64,000 bases of DNA from Undibacterium paludis. Its GTDB lineage: Bacteria > Pseudomonadota > Gammaproteobacteria > Burkholderiales > Burkholderiaceae_D. Where the stretch lies: the NCBI RefSeq assembly GCF_022568815.1, contig NZ_JAKZHX010000006.1:62001-126000 (forward strand), written 5' to 3'. Within the stretch, counting starts at the first letter, position 1; the number at the start of each line of letters is the position of its first letter. The notes beneath the pieces were generated by a model. It worked only from the letters and a program-made list of their open reading frames with translations, did no database searches and was not told where the DNA came from. The translations under genes were made by a program, and so were the position numbers. Positions 16,754-26,624 of the stretch are shown here, one piece after another.

Positions 16754-17168
16754 TCAGGATCGCCAGATAAAACCATTGGCTTTTTGGTGTCAACGCAAGT
16801 TCGCCGACTTGCCCCGTTGCATAGGAATGCAGCGTGAAATTACTGTTTGCCGGATTGAACGAGATGGTCCCGAAAGCATTGAATGATACTTTGCCGTCAG
16901 CTTCGTAGCCGCGGCCCTCGATAAGCTTGACTGATCCACCCAAAAAAGGACCGACACGTTCAGTTTGTGTGATGACATGTTTTTCATCAGATAGCAATAT
17001 GCTTGACGCCGGGCCGCGCCAGATGCGATCCATGAATGCAAGCGTTTGCATGGCTTTGGTTTGTGCTGCGATGCTTGCAGCAGTATCCTGCAGCCCTTGT
17101 GCTTAAGCAGGGGTTTGCGTGGCGAATATCAGCGCGGCAATAAAGATGCTGCTGGTTGTGTATTTCAT
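16754..17168 (-). pseudogene. Decayed DUF1579-like secreted protein gene
   Basis: A signal peptide starts at ATG 17168 with an AGGAG ribosome site (MKYTTSSIFIAALIFATQ) but meets an in-frame TAA at codon 22 (17103-17105). The same frame resumes past the stop with QDTAASIAAQTKAMQTL and a segment resembling DUF1579-type proteins (QTERVGPFLGGSVKLIEGRGY, then FNAFGTISFNPA). A second lesion lies at the A/T run 16781-16785: removing one base restores LTPKANGFIW, but a TGA then ends the frame at 16754-16756. At least one nonsense change, one frameshift and loss of the 3' half are therefore visible. The ORF that starts at 17051 is the remnant read from an internal ATG. Confidence 0.8.
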
Positions 17169-17347
17169 GAAATATCTCCTTCTGACAATATGTGATGGCA
17201 TATTTCTGGTTTTGGTGAGCGGACCTGAATGGTTGTGGTTTCGATTTTATAAGAAAAAGACGCGTGAATTGCCGGATATATCTCTGCTGTCATTAAATGT
17301 TCAGGTTGTCTAGCATTTTTCAAGCGTATACAGGGATTATTTCCCAA

Positions 17348-17375
17348 TAAAAAAGCCGTCACAAAGTGACGGCTT
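17348..17375 (-). terminator. Intrinsic terminator of rho
   Basis: Read on the minus strand, a 10-bp stem AAGCCGTCAC/GTGACGGCTT with a 3-nt loop is followed by T residues. It lies 35 bp past the rho stop. Confidence 0.9.
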
Positions 17376-17409
17376 CGAAAGACCAGAACGGGGAAGCAAG
17401 GCAGGAAAT

Positions 17410-18672
17410 TTATCCTCCTCTGCGCATCATTTCAAAAAACTCTGCGTTGTTCTTGGTGGCTTTCATTTTGTCGAGGATGAATTCCATCGCTTCGATCTCA
17501 TCCATGCTATACAGCAATTTGCGCAAGATCCAGATTTTTTGCAACTGGTCGGGCTTGATCAACAACTCTTCACGGCGGGTACCGGATTTGTTGAGGTTGA
17601 TGGCTGGATAGACACGTTTTTCAGCCAGGCGGCGTTCGAGGTGAACCTCCATATTGCCTGTGCCTTTGAATTCTTCATAGATCACATCATCCATGCGGCT
17701 GCCGGTTTCAATCAGGGCTGTCGCGATAATGGTCAGTGAGCCGCCTTCTTCCACATTACGGGCTGCGCCGAAGAAGCGTTTTGGACGTTGCAGGGCGTTG
17801 GCATCAACACCACCGGTCAATACTTTACCGGAGGCAGGGATAACGGTATTGTAGGCGCGGGCCAGACGAGTAATGGAATCGAGCAGGATGACCACGTCTT
17901 TTTTCATTTCGACCAGGCGCTTGGCTTTTTCCAGCACCATTTCAGCCACTTGCACGTGACGGGTTGCCGGTTCATCGAAAGTCGATGCCACTACTTCGCC
18001 GCGTACCGAACGCTGCATCTCTGTCACTTCTTCCGGACGTTCATCGATCAGCAAAACGATGAGAGTAACGTCAGGGTGGTTGGTGGTGATCGCGTGGGCC
18101 ACATGTTGCAGCATGACGGATTTACCGGATTTTGGGGATGCCACCAGCAAGCCACGTTGTCCACGGCCGATAGGGGCGATCATGTCGATGATGCGACCGG
18201 TGGTATTTTCTTCGCCGCGCATCTCGCGTTCCAGAGTCAAGAGCTTGTTCGGGTGCAGCGGCGTCAGGTTTTCAAACAGGATGCGGTGCTTGGAGGCTTC
18301 AGGCGATTCGCCGTTGACCTTGTCCACCTTCACCAATGCAAAATAGCGTTCACCGTCTTTTGGTGTGCGCACTTCACCTTCGATGGAATCACCAGTATGC
18401 AGATTGAAACGGCGGATCTGCGAAGGGGAAATATAAATATCGTCGGTCGATGCCATATAGCTGGCGTCTGGTGAGCGCAGGAAGCCAAAACCGTCGGGCA
18501 GGACTTCGAGGGCGCCGTCGCCAAAGATTTGTTCGCCGGCTTTTGCACGTTTTTTGAGGATCGCGAACATCAATTCCTGCTTGCGCATACGCGCTGCGTT
18601 ATCGATATCGAGTCCAATGGCCATTTCCAGCAATGCGGATACGTGTAAGGCCTTTAATTCAGATAGATGCAT
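17410..18672 (-). CDS. rho: Transcription termination factor Rho
   Basis: Hexameric RNA-dependent ATPase that ends transcription of untranslated RNA. The 420 residues are the usual length. The N-terminal helical domain begins [18 protein letters not shown], the cold-shock-like RNA-binding domain covers about 50-125 ([13 protein letters not shown]), and the P-loop is VASPKSGKS near 179-186. Walker B and the Q/R loops follow ([35 protein letters not shown]). It is co-oriented with trxA 233 bp upstream, an arrangement shared with many proteobacteria. A plausible promoter lies in the gap, and its own terminator follows. Confidence 0.98.
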   Translation of the reverse strand: MHLSELKALHVSALLEMAIGLDIDNAARMRKQELMFAILKKRAKAGEQIFGDGALEVLPDGFGFLRSPDASYMASTDDIYISPSQIRRFNLHTGDSIEGEVRTPKDGERYFALVKVDKVNGESPEASKHRILFENLTPLHPNKLLTLEREMRGEENTTGRIIDMIAPIGRGQRGLLVASPKSGKSVMLQHVAHAITTNHPDVTLIVLLIDERPEEVTEMQRSVRGEVVASTFDEPATRHVQVAEMVLEKAKRLVEMKKDVVILLDSITRLARAYNTVIPASGKVLTGGVDANALQRPKRFFGAARNVEEGGSLTIIATALIETGSRMDDVIYEEFKGTGNMEVHLERRLAEKRVYPAINLNKSGTRREELLIKPDQLQKIWILRKLLYSMDEIEAMEFILDKMKATKNNAEFFEMMRRGG

Positions 18673-18759
18673 GGTGAATGTCCCGGGATGGGATTATGGG
18701 GTGGGGGAGTGAAAGGGGGAACTACGGATTAAACAGGATAGAAAAGAATTCTGTCTCAG

Positions 18760-18787
18760 ATTATAAAATAAGCCTAATGGTGTTCAG
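18760..18787 (-). promoter_or_regulatory. Candidate sigma-70 promoter of rho
   Basis: On the minus strand CTGAAC (18787-18782) and TATAAT (18765-18760) are 16 bp apart. A start site near 18752 would give a leader of about 80 nt. Upstream, 18850-18877 holds an imperfect CACCGC/GCGGTG hairpin without a T-run that may end trxA transcription. Confidence 0.5.
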
Positions 18788-18905
18788 TCTAAAATGCGCT
18801 TGCATCAATTCATGGATAGTGATTTGTGCAGCTTGCTTGTTGTTATTATCACCGCCTGCATTTTAGCGCCTGCGGTGATGTTGTGCTTCAGACCGTAATA
18901 ATACC

Positions 18906-19232
18906 TTAAATATTGCTGTCAATGAAAGCAGTTAATTGGCCTTTTGCCAACGCCCCCACTTTTTGTGCTGCTGCAGCACCATCCTTGAACAAAATCAGGG
19001 TCGGGATACCACGGATGCCGAACTTGGCAGGCACGGCCTGGTTGGCATCAACGTCGAGCTTGGCGACAACGATCTTGCCATTGTATTCTTTGGCAACATC
19101 TTCGAGTATGGGAGCGATCATCTTGCAAGGACCGCACCATTCAGCCCAGAAATCGACCAATACAGGTACTTCGGATTTTAATACGTCTGCTTCAAATGAA
19201 GCATCGCTTACATATTTGATGTTTTCGCTCAT
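18906..19232 (-). CDS. trxA: Thioredoxin 1
   Basis: General cytoplasmic disulfide reductant, 108 residues, with the active site WCGPC (Cys33 and Cys36) and the cis-proline loop [11 protein letters not shown]. The start [10 protein letters not shown] at 19232 is preceded by GAGGA; the frame runs on upstream to 19277, but that extension is not part of the family. It lies upstream of rho on the same strand and is divergent from the addB-like gene. Confidence 0.97.
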   Translation of the reverse strand: MSENIKYVSDASFEADVLKSEVPVLVDFWAEWCGPCKMIAPILEDVAKEYNGKIVVAKLDVDANQAVPAKFGIRGIPTLILFKDGAAAAQKVGALAKGQLTAFIDSNI

Positions 19233-19508
19233 GGAATCCTCAACGAGAGGGAAAAATTTAAGGGGTAACAGCGCCACTGAATGTCGGTGATTTCCGGACT
19301 GCGCCGCATTCTGGTTTGAATCTGGGGGTGAACGTCACAAATTCAATAGTGATGAATTGGACGGCACCGTTGTCAAAGAAGAGTCAGGCGTGGTTAGCTA
19401 TGGGTCAAATAATAACCTATTTTTTAAAAAAGTGTGCTGCCCGCGGCCAAAATGCAGTGGTCGTCGCATAGTATACTTGCTCTACAGGCAAATTCACAGA
19501 TTCCTCCT

Positions 19509-22259
19509 ATGTTGCATCCACCTCAGTTAATTCCCGCTTCTCCTGCGTTTTGGCGTCATGCCGCGCAAGTATTTTTGCGCACTGCGGAAGAACAGGCCTG
19601 GGGGCGGGAACTGGGACGTGACTTCTCCGGCGTGCGGGTAATCGTGCCGACTTACCAGCATGCTCACTTGCTGTTAAGGGCGCTGGGCACGGTATTACAA
19701 GGCAATTTCATCCCGCCACGCACACAAACCGTGTTTGCCTTGCTTGAAATGCTGAGTCCTGATGCTGCACTGCAAAAAAAATCTCAGAGCAGTGACAGCA
19801 GTGAAAGGCTGATGAATTTATATGGTGAATTACGGCAGCACGCCTGGCTAAAAAAATTATTCGGCGCACGTCGTAATACAGACTTATTGCCATTGGCGCA
19901 GACCTTATTGACCCTGTCCGATGAGTTAACTGCAGCCTTGTTGCCAACGGTGGGTAAAGACAGAAGCAAGCTGGAAAAAGACTGGCAGGCTGCCCTGGCG
20001 CAGTTGCCGGCGCCTGCACAGGCCCTGCTGTCAGAAGAATCGCAACTGGTCTGGACCGTCTGGCAAAGCCAGCTGGACGGCAATGACCCGCAGGTAAGGC
20101 GCTACGCGCAGTTACTGCAGGTCGCTGCGCAAGCCAGTGAACCCTTGCTATGGATAGCACCAACCATGCCCAATGTAATGGAGCAGGTTTTCTTAAAAGC
20201 CTGGGCAAAAAAACAGACAGTAATGCAAATCAGCCTGGACTGGCGCGCCCAGGCTTTGCCGCAGCCGTATTACCATGCCTGGCCGGGTTTGCAGGACAGC
20301 GGGGCACAATATCAGCAAGCACTGACTGAATCGGTCGATACCTCACATATACGTTTGTGTCGGGCCAGTTCGCTGGAAGAAGAGGCTGTGCAAGGGGCGC
20401 AAACCATTATCAACTGGTTGCAGGCAGGTAAGCAAAGCGTGGCTGTGGTAGCGCAAGACCGTGTGGTGTCACGTCGCATTCGCGCTTTGCTGGAACGTGC
20501 GCAAATCATGGTTGCCGATGAAACCGGCTGGAAATTGTCGACTACCCGCGCTGCTGCCGCCGTCGCCGCCTGGCTTGAGGTGGTGACGACTCGGGCCGAT
20601 ACCATGGCCCTGCTCGATTTTTTAAAATCACCTTACCTGGTCTGGAAAGACAATGAAGATACTGCCCAGGACTCTGTTACTGCCAAAGCTGACCTGGTGA
20701 TGCATATAGAACTGATTTTGCGACGCGCCAATGTGCTGGGTGGCTGGGAATCCGTGCTGGCAGCGCTGGATGCCGGCAAGGATGCTGAGCGGGCCAGCCG
20801 CTGGTTGCGCGGCATGGCAAGACTGGCAGCCAGCTTCAGCGGGCGGCGCAGCCTGTCGGAGTGGAGTGCGCAAACCCTGCAACTTTTTTTTGACCTGTCC
20901 ATGTTCAATGCCTTCCAGGCTGACCAGGCCGGGGCGCAGATCATACAGTTGCTGCAGAAGTTGCAAATTGCCTGTGCAGACTTGCAAACTGGCTTCAGCT
21001 TTGCCGAGTGGCGGGCACTCATCAATCTGCAACTCGAAAGTACAGCCTTCACCTTTGCTCATACAGATAAACGGGTCGTCATGTTACCGCTCAATGGTGC
21101 TCGCCTGCGGCCTTTTGATGCAGTCTTGCTGGTTGGCGCCGATGCTTCTCACTTGCCTTCGCAAGCCAGTGAAGTCCTGTTTTTTGCCAATGCAGTCAGG
21201 CGCGAATGCGGGCTGGAAACCCGTGAATTACGCCAGCAGCAGCAATTGCGTGACCTGGCGGAATTATTATTATCGAATAGCGAGATTGTACTGTCCTGGC
21301 AGGGCAGCCTGAACGGGGAGCATAATCCCGTCAGCCCCTGGCTTGAACAATTGGGCCTGACATTGGAAAGAACGCAGCAAAACGGGCTTGATAGCCGGCC
21401 ACTGGAATTGCCGGTACAGACCATGCGGCCATGTGCACAAGACATGCCTGCACCATCTGCCGCCGTACTTTTGCCAGAGACGCTGTCAGCCAGCGGCTAT
21501 ACCAGCCTGGTGGTTTGCCCTTACCAGTTCTTTGCCGGCCGCATGCTGGGACTGAGCGGACTTGATGAATTGTCTGATATGCCGGAAAAACGCGACTATG
21601 GCGACTGGTTGCACGCGATCTTGAAGTGTTACCACGAAGAATTGAAGACTGCACAATTGCACGAGCTCGATGTCGACAAAGAATCCCTGTTGCGTAAAAT
21701 TTCAGCTGATTTTTTTGTCGATGTTTTACAAAAAAGCCCGGCCACACTGGCTTACAGCGTACGATGGGAAAAAGTGATCCCTGCCTACATAGCCTGGCAA
21801 CAGTCACATGAAGAAGCTGGCTGGCAATTTGACATGGGCGAAATCAAGAATGAAAAACTGCTGACATGGCCTGGCGGCCAACTGACCCTGAAGGGGCGTA
21901 TAGACCGCATAGACAAGCATGTCAGCGGCGAGATGGCCGTGCTGGATTACAAGACCAAAAACCTGATGGATTTACGCACACGTTTGAAACAGGGGGAAGA
22001 CCATCAACTACCGTTCTATGGCCTGCTGACTGATTTGCCGGTCAGCAGCGGCAGTTATGTCGCGCTGGAACTGTCACAAGGTAAGGCTGGGCAGGCGGAT
22101 GCCGATGATTTTGAGCGCTGGGTATCTGAACTGGCCCTGTCTATCAAAACCAGTATGTCAGCACTGCAGCAAGGTGCACCCATGCCTGCGCACGGCGTTG
22201 AAAACACTTGTCAGTATTGTGAAATGCGTGGCCTGTGCCGTAAGGGGGCGTGGCTATGA
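19509..22259 (+). CDS. addB: AddB-like helicase-nuclease subunit (PD-(D/E)XK)
   Basis: Subunit of an AddAB-type double-strand-break resection enzyme, 916 residues from ATG 19509 (MLHPPQLIPASPAFW). The C-terminal nuclease is clear: GRIDRIDKHVSGEMAVLDYKTKN carries the Asp and the D-K pair. Four cysteines that would hold a 4Fe-4S staple are present, one in LVVCPYQFFAGRM and three in CQYCEMRGLC at the extreme end, as in AddB. The N-terminal helicase-like half is degenerate (VIVPTYQHAHLLLR). The helicase partner overlaps it by 4 bp. No strong ribosome site is visible, so the exact start is uncertain. Confidence 0.9.
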   Translation: MLHPPQLIPASPAFWRHAAQVFLRTAEEQAWGRELGRDFSGVRVIVPTYQHAHLLLRALGTVLQGNFIPPRTQTVFALLEMLSPDAALQKKSQSSDSSERLMNLYGELRQHAWLKKLFGARRNTDLLPLAQTLLTLSDELTAALLPTVGKDRSKLEKDWQAALAQLPAPAQALLSEESQLVWTVWQSQLDGNDPQVRRYAQLLQVAAQASEPLLWIAPTMPNVMEQVFLKAWAKKQTVMQISLDWRAQALPQPYYHAWPGLQDSGAQYQQALTESVDTSHIRLCRASSLEEEAVQGAQTIINWLQAGKQSVAVVAQDRVVSRRIRALLERAQIMVADETGWKLSTTRAAAAVAAWLEVVTTRADTMALLDFLKSPYLVWKDNEDTAQDSVTAKADLVMHIELILRRANVLGGWESVLAALDAGKDAERASRWLRGMARLAASFSGRRSLSEWSAQTLQLFFDLSMFNAFQADQAGAQIIQLLQKLQIACADLQTGFSFAEWRALINLQLESTAFTFAHTDKRVVMLPLNGARLRPFDAVLLVGADASHLPSQASEVLFFANAVRRECGLETRELRQQQQLRDLAELLLSNSEIVLSWQGSLNGEHNPVSPWLEQLGLTLERTQQNGLDSRPLELPVQTMRPCAQDMPAPSAAVLLPETLSASGYTSLVVCPYQFFAGRMLGLSGLDELSDMPEKRDYGDWLHAILKCYHEELKTAQLHELDVDKESLLRKISADFFVDVLQKSPATLAYSVRWEKVIPAYIAWQQSHEEAGWQFDMGEIKNEKLLTWPGGQLTLKGRIDRIDKHVSGEMAVLDYKTKNLMDLRTRLKQGEDHQLPFYGLLTDLPVSSGSYVALELSQGKAGQADADDFERWVSELALSIKTSMSALQQGAPMPAHGVENTCQYCEMRGLCRKGAWL

Positions 22260-25200
22260 TGGATATGCATACGCAAATGGCGCAGGCCTATGAAGTCAAC
22301 GGCGAAGCGGTCAGCCACGCCCATTTCACCAGTGTCGCCTGTAGCCCGCACCTTAGCGTGGTAGTGGAAGCCTGCGCCGGTAGCGGCAAGACCTGGCTGC
22401 TGGTATCGCGCATGCTGCGCCTGCTGCTGGCCGGGGCCGAGCCGGCAGAGCTGCTGGCGATTACCTTTACCCGCAAGGCCGCGCAAGAAATGCGCGAACG
22501 CCTGATGGACTTATTGCACGAGCTTGCCCTGGCTGATCTTGCGCATGTGCGTACCTTGCTGACAGAACGCGGTGTGCAGGCGGCAGAGTTGCCGCAAATG
22601 ATACCGCTGGCGCGCAGTCTGTATGAAAAAGTCTTGTCCAGCCCGCAGTCATTGTCGCTCGATACCTTTCATAGCTGGTTCGGGCGCTTATTGCAACTGG
22701 CTCCGCTGTCATCAGGTGTGCCGCATGGTTTTACCCTGGTCGAAGCGAGTGGCGACATCCAGCGTGAAGCTTATGGCCAACTGATGCAGATGCTGGCGCA
22801 AGATGAACATGCAGCCATTCGTGAAGCGTTACTTTTTCTCTACCAGGAGCTGGGTGACTTTAATACCCGGGAAATGCTGGATGCTTTTCTCGACAAGCGC
22901 GCAGAATGGTGGGCCAGCAGCCAGGATGATTCCACGGGCGGGCCGCTCGACTGGCTGCGTGACCTGATCGGGCCGGACCTGCATCGCGATGCACGCCTCA
23001 GTCTGTGGGAGGATGCCCCGCTCTACCAGCGCATCGCCCACATGGCCCTGGTGCTGGGGCAGGGTTCCAAGTCGAACCAGGCAAATGCCAGCAAGATTGA
23101 GCAGGGCCTGACAGACGGCCCCAGCCTGGACGCATTTGCCATGATCTGTGATGGTTTCATTAATGGGCAAGGCAATACCCGTTCGCACAATATCAAGGTC
23201 AAGGCCCTGATCGCGTCCATAGAAAAGCATCTGGGCGTGGATCAGCTCAGCGCCTTTGAGGACGAGTGCGAAGCCATCGTACAGGTATTGCGCATGCTGG
23301 AAAAGCGTAGCGCCGAGAAAATGGTCATGCAAGTCAATGAAGCCCTGTTCACTGTCGGCAGTGCCTACCTGGAATGCTATCAAAACCTGAAATCTGACCA
23401 GCGGGTGTTTGATTTTGCCGACCTGGAATGGCAAGCCTACCGTCTGCTCAGCAATGAAGACTATGCAGCCTATCTGCACAGTCGCCTGGATGCACGTTAC
23501 CGGCATATTTTGCTTGATGAATTCCAGGATACCAATCCCCTGCAATGGGGTATAGTGCAAGCCTGGCTGGAAGCTTATGGCAATGATGCTGCCAAACCCA
23601 GTGTGTTTGTGGTCGGTGACCCCAAGCAATCGATTTATCGCTTCCGTCGCGCCGAACCAAGGGTGTTCAGCGCGGCACAGGCCATGCTGGCGCAACAGGG
23701 CGCGATGGTCTTGCGCACCAACCAGACGCGGCGTAATGCACCTGCCATCGTTGAGGTATTGAATGCCTGCATGGCATCCGGTAATCCTTTGTTCCATGCC
23801 CAGACAACCGCCTCTGATGCCGCAGGTGCAGTCTGGCGCCTGCCCTTGATAGGCGAAACTGTGAAGGCGGAACCAGTAACAGATGCGGATGCTGATGATG
23901 AAATGGTAAAAACACCGTCACGCTTCCCCTTGCGCAACCCTCTGACCTCACCATTGGAAGAAGCTGAAAACCTGCAACGCTATGAAGAAGGCAGGCAAGT
24001 CGCAAGAACACTGCTGCAGCTCAGGGCAGAGCAGGGGACAGATCAATTCCGCTGGGATGAGGTGATGTTGCTGGTCAAGCGCCGTACACACTTGTCGGCG
24101 TATGAAAAAGCACTGCGCGAGGCGGGGATTCCTTTTGTTTCCAGTCGCCGTGGCGGCCTGCTGGATGCGCTGGAAGTGCTGGATCTGATTGCCTTGTTAA
24201 ATTTTCTGATGACACCCGGTGACAATCGTGCCCTGGCCCATGTACTCAAGTCTCCCGTCATGGCAGCCAGTGATGATGACCTGATTACCCTGGCACTGCA
24301 GGAGGGAGGCACCTGGTGGAAGCGTTTGCAGGCCATGAGGGATGCGGATTTAACCGTTGCAACACCTGCTTTGCGACGGGCTGCGAACCTGCTCGGGCAA
24401 TGGATGGAAGCGTCTTATTACCTGCCTGTTCATGACTTGCTGGACCGCATATTGCACCAGGGGGAGGTATTGCAGCGCTACGCCCAGGCTTCATCGGTTG
24501 CCCAGCGTAGCCAGGTCATGGGGAATATCCACAGTTTCACAGAGCTGGCACTGAACCTTGATGCCGGCCGCTATCCGAGCTTGCCCAAGTTTATTGCAGC
24601 CCTCAGTGCCTTGCGTCGTGGCGGCGACAGCGATGCCCCCGATGAGTCGGCAGTCGACAGCGCTGCCGATGCGGTGCGCATACTGACCATACACAGCGCC
24701 AAGGGTCTGGAAGCGAAGATCGTTGTCATGCTCGATGCCAACCACAGTGAATCGATGAAAGACCGCATAGGCGTGCTATGCCAATGGCCCTTGCAGGCAG
24801 GTGATGAACGGCATTTTTCTGTATACGGGAAAAAGGACCAGCGCGGGGCAGCACGTGACCGGTTCTTCAAGATGGAAGATGATCAGGCCAGGCAAGAAAA
24901 CTGGAACTTGCTGTATGTTGCTATCACGCGCGCCAAACAGGTATTGATAATCAGCGGTGTGCGTAGTGGGAAAAAGATGCTGGCACCCAGCTGGTATGGC
25001 TGTCTCGGCAGTGTGGAAGAAAAGCAGTTCACCACAACAATAGAGAATCTGGGGGCTGCACAGGATGAAGAATTCAGCCTGGCCGTATTTGCCCCGCCAG
25101 CCATGCCTGCCACAGAAAGCAAGACAGAAGTATCGACAGATGAACAGATAGAGGGGATCGCATTGCACACGCTGATGGAGCGTTTGAGCAATAATGCTCC

Positions 25201-25588
25201 TGGTTGGCCGATTGTTCTGCCAGATGCAGAGACCATTGCAGCCTGGTTGCCCTGCGCCAGCGGCGTAGCGACGGTCATACGGCAGCAGGCCGAAAATATA
25301 TTAAGCAACCCGGCATTGCAGAAATTTTATGATCCTTCCGCCTATGCTTATGCACGCAATGAAATGGACGTCTTGCTTGAACAAAAGCTATTGCGTCTGG
25401 ACAGGGTTGTGGTTTTTTCGCATGAAGTCTGGGTACTGGACTACAAACGCCGGCTTTTGCCGGGGGAAGAAGCCGCCTATCGCGAGCAACTACAGACTTA
25501 TGTATATGTCTTAAAGTCGGTATTTTCTGGTAAAACTGTCCATGCTGCACTTATTTTGAGTGATGGCAGGCTGGTAAGGCTGCTCTGA
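22256..25588 (+). CDS. addA: AddA-like UvrD-family helicase-nuclease
   Basis: The 1110-residue motor subunit of the AddAB complex. SF1 helicase motifs run in order: Walker A ACAGSGKTWLL (about 39-49), ITFTRKAAQEM, the DEFQDTNPLQW box, VVGDPKQSIYRFRRAE, HSAKGLEAKIVVML and LLYVAITRAKQVLII. The C-terminal nuclease keeps ALHTLMERLS, NEMDVLLEQKL and WVLDYKRRL. The start at ATG 22256 has AAGGGGG before it and forms an ATGA overlap with the addB stop, so translation is coupled; a GTG at 22250 is an alternative. It probably loads RecA at breaks. No recBCD genes appear in the window. Confidence 0.93.
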   Translation: MMDMHTQMAQAYEVNGEAVSHAHFTSVACSPHLSVVVEACAGSGKTWLLVSRMLRLLLAGAEPAELLAITFTRKAAQEMRERLMDLLHELALADLAHVRTLLTERGVQAAELPQMIPLARSLYEKVLSSPQSLSLDTFHSWFGRLLQLAPLSSGVPHGFTLVEASGDIQREAYGQLMQMLAQDEHAAIREALLFLYQELGDFNTREMLDAFLDKRAEWWASSQDDSTGGPLDWLRDLIGPDLHRDARLSLWEDAPLYQRIAHMALVLGQGSKSNQANASKIEQGLTDGPSLDAFAMICDGFINGQGNTRSHNIKVKALIASIEKHLGVDQLSAFEDECEAIVQVLRMLEKRSAEKMVMQVNEALFTVGSAYLECYQNLKSDQRVFDFADLEWQAYRLLSNEDYAAYLHSRLDARYRHILLDEFQDTNPLQWGIVQAWLEAYGNDAAKPSVFVVGDPKQSIYRFRRAEPRVFSAAQAMLAQQGAMVLRTNQTRRNAPAIVEVLNACMASGNPLFHAQTTASDAAGAVWRLPLIGETVKAEPVTDADADDEMVKTPSRFPLRNPLTSPLEEAENLQRYEEGRQVARTLLQLRAEQGTDQFRWDEVMLLVKRRTHLSAYEKALREAGIPFVSSRRGGLLDALEVLDLIALLNFLMTPGDNRALAHVLKSPVMAASDDDLITLALQEGGTWWKRLQAMRDADLTVATPALRRAANLLGQWMEASYYLPVHDLLDRILHQGEVLQRYAQASSVAQRSQVMGNIHSFTELALNLDAGRYPSLPKFIAALSALRRGGDSDAPDESAVDSAADAVRILTIHSAKGLEAKIVVMLDANHSESMKDRIGVLCQWPLQAGDERHFSVYGKKDQRGAARDRFFKMEDDQARQENWNLLYVAITRAKQVLIISGVRSGKKMLAPSWYGCLGSVEEKQFTTTIENLGAAQDEEFSLAVFAPPAMPATESKTEVSTDEQIEGIALHTLMERLSNNAPGWPIVLPDAETIAAWLPCASGVATVIRQQAENILSNPALQKFYDPSAYAYARNEMDVLLEQKLLRLDRVVVFSHEVWVLDYKRRLLPGEEAAYREQLQTYVYVLKSVFSGKTVHAALILSDGRLVRLL

Positions 25589-25644
25589 GCGAAAATTTGC
25601 TCGTATAATAAAAGGCTCTTGGCTTTACCTCATTTTACAGAGAC

Positions 25645-25866
25645 ATGATGATTTCCGAATTCGAATTGCTTGCAGAAAAAGTGACGCGGCTCTCAGAGCT
25701 GGCGCATGCCCTACGCAGCGAAAACGCGAGATTGCGTAATGAAGTGACGTCAGTGACGACACAAAACGCAGACTTGCAGCACCGTATGCAACAGGCGCAT
25801 GATCGCGTCTCGGCCTTGCTGGCGCAATTACCTGCCGAAGTATTGAATGACAAGGAAGCAGCATGA
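25645..25866 (+). CDS. ZapB-like coiled-coil protein (TIGR02449-type)
   Basis: A 73-residue all-helical protein, almost entirely coiled coil (LLAEKVTRLSELAHALRSEN, then RLRNEVTSVTTQNADLQHRM). Small proteins of this kind lie directly upstream of zapA in many beta- and gammaproteobacteria and are thought to work at the division site. The stop overlaps the zapA start by 4 bp (ATGA), so the two are translationally coupled. The start may be either of the first two codons (MMIS). Confidence 0.82.
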   Translation: MMISEFELLAEKVTRLSELAHALRSENARLRNEVTSVTTQNADLQHRMQQAHDRVSALLAQLPAEVLNDKEAA

Positions 25867-26189
25867 GTGAAGTAAAAATCATACAGGTCGATGTCAACAT
25901 CATGGGGCAAAGTTACAAGCTCAGTTGCCGGGAAGGTGAAGACCGCGCACTGCGCGAGGCTGCGGCCTATCTTGACGGCAAGATGTCTGCCATACGCGAT
26001 GCCGCCAAAGTCAAGGGGACAGACCGGATAGCCGTAATGGCTGCGCTGAGCATGACGACCGAATTACTGGCAACCAAGTCGCCGGAGGGTCCTTTGTCAG
26101 GATTGTCCCTCGCAGAAGTCAAGCAAAAAATCAGCGAGATGCATGAAACCATGGATCAGGCGCTGACGCCGCAAGAAAAACTATTTTGA
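25863..26189 (+). CDS. zapA: Cell division protein ZapA
   Basis: FtsZ-ring-stabilising protein of 108 residues. The N-terminal globular half contains the family segments VDVNIMGQSYKLSC and GEDRALREAAAYLDGKM. A helical C-terminal half forms the dimer/tetramer coiled coil. It is coupled to the upstream ZapB-like gene, and 6S RNA follows about 70 bp downstream, the arrangement known from many proteobacteria. Confidence 0.93.
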   Translation: MSEVKIIQVDVNIMGQSYKLSCREGEDRALREAAAYLDGKMSAIRDAAKVKGTDRIAVMAALSMTTELLATKSPEGPLSGLSLAEVKQKISEMHETMDQALTPQEKLF

Positions 26190-26258
26190 TCGGCCTTTTT
26201 ATTATTTAATTTAATCAAAATAGCTAGCGAACTGACCCTGTTTAGAGGTACACTTTAG

Positions 26259-26436
26259 TTCCCTACCGTGTTCGCCAGTGCCATATATTCCTTGAACCAT
26301 TTATGTGCATAGGCTGTGGAACATTGTTCGATAGGTGTGAGCGTCGCTAGTCCGATGAACCCGAAATTGAACTGACCGTGGCCAACTTGAACCGCCCAGG
26401 TTCAGGATGCCGGCATAGCGGCATCGGTGGGGACTT
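26259..26436 (+). ncRNA. ssrS: 6S RNA
   Basis: A roughly 178-nt RNA that sequesters sigma-70 RNA polymerase. The 5' TTCCCTACCGTGTTCGCCAG and the 3' CGGCATCGGTGGGGA pair to form the closing stem. The 3' half holds the conserved TTGAACC-N-CCAGGTTCA hairpin and GATGCCGGCATAGCGGCATC. A -10-like TACACT (26249-26254) lies just before the 5' end. The position immediately after zapA is the family's usual one. Both ends are estimates. Confidence 0.85.
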
Positions 26437-26444
26437 TATACTGG

Positions 26445-26474
26445 AACGGCTGTCACATGTGACAGCCGTTTTTT
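26445..26474 (+). terminator. Intrinsic terminator after 6S RNA
   Basis: A perfect 26-bp palindrome (AACGGCTGTCAC and its complement) is followed by T residues. The 150 bases between it and the chemotaxis pseudogene show nothing recognisable. Confidence 0.9.
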
Positions 26475-26624
26475 CTTGATTGCTATGTCGTTGTTCGAAA
26501 AGCGACAAGTGCTTTTTTAATGCTGTCCCCGATTTTTGTGCTGTTCTGCTATTCCGAAAGTACCTAAACAGGCGTTTTAATTCCCCACTGTTTTTAGCCT
26601 GAGCTTGCACGAGAGGCCTTGTGT

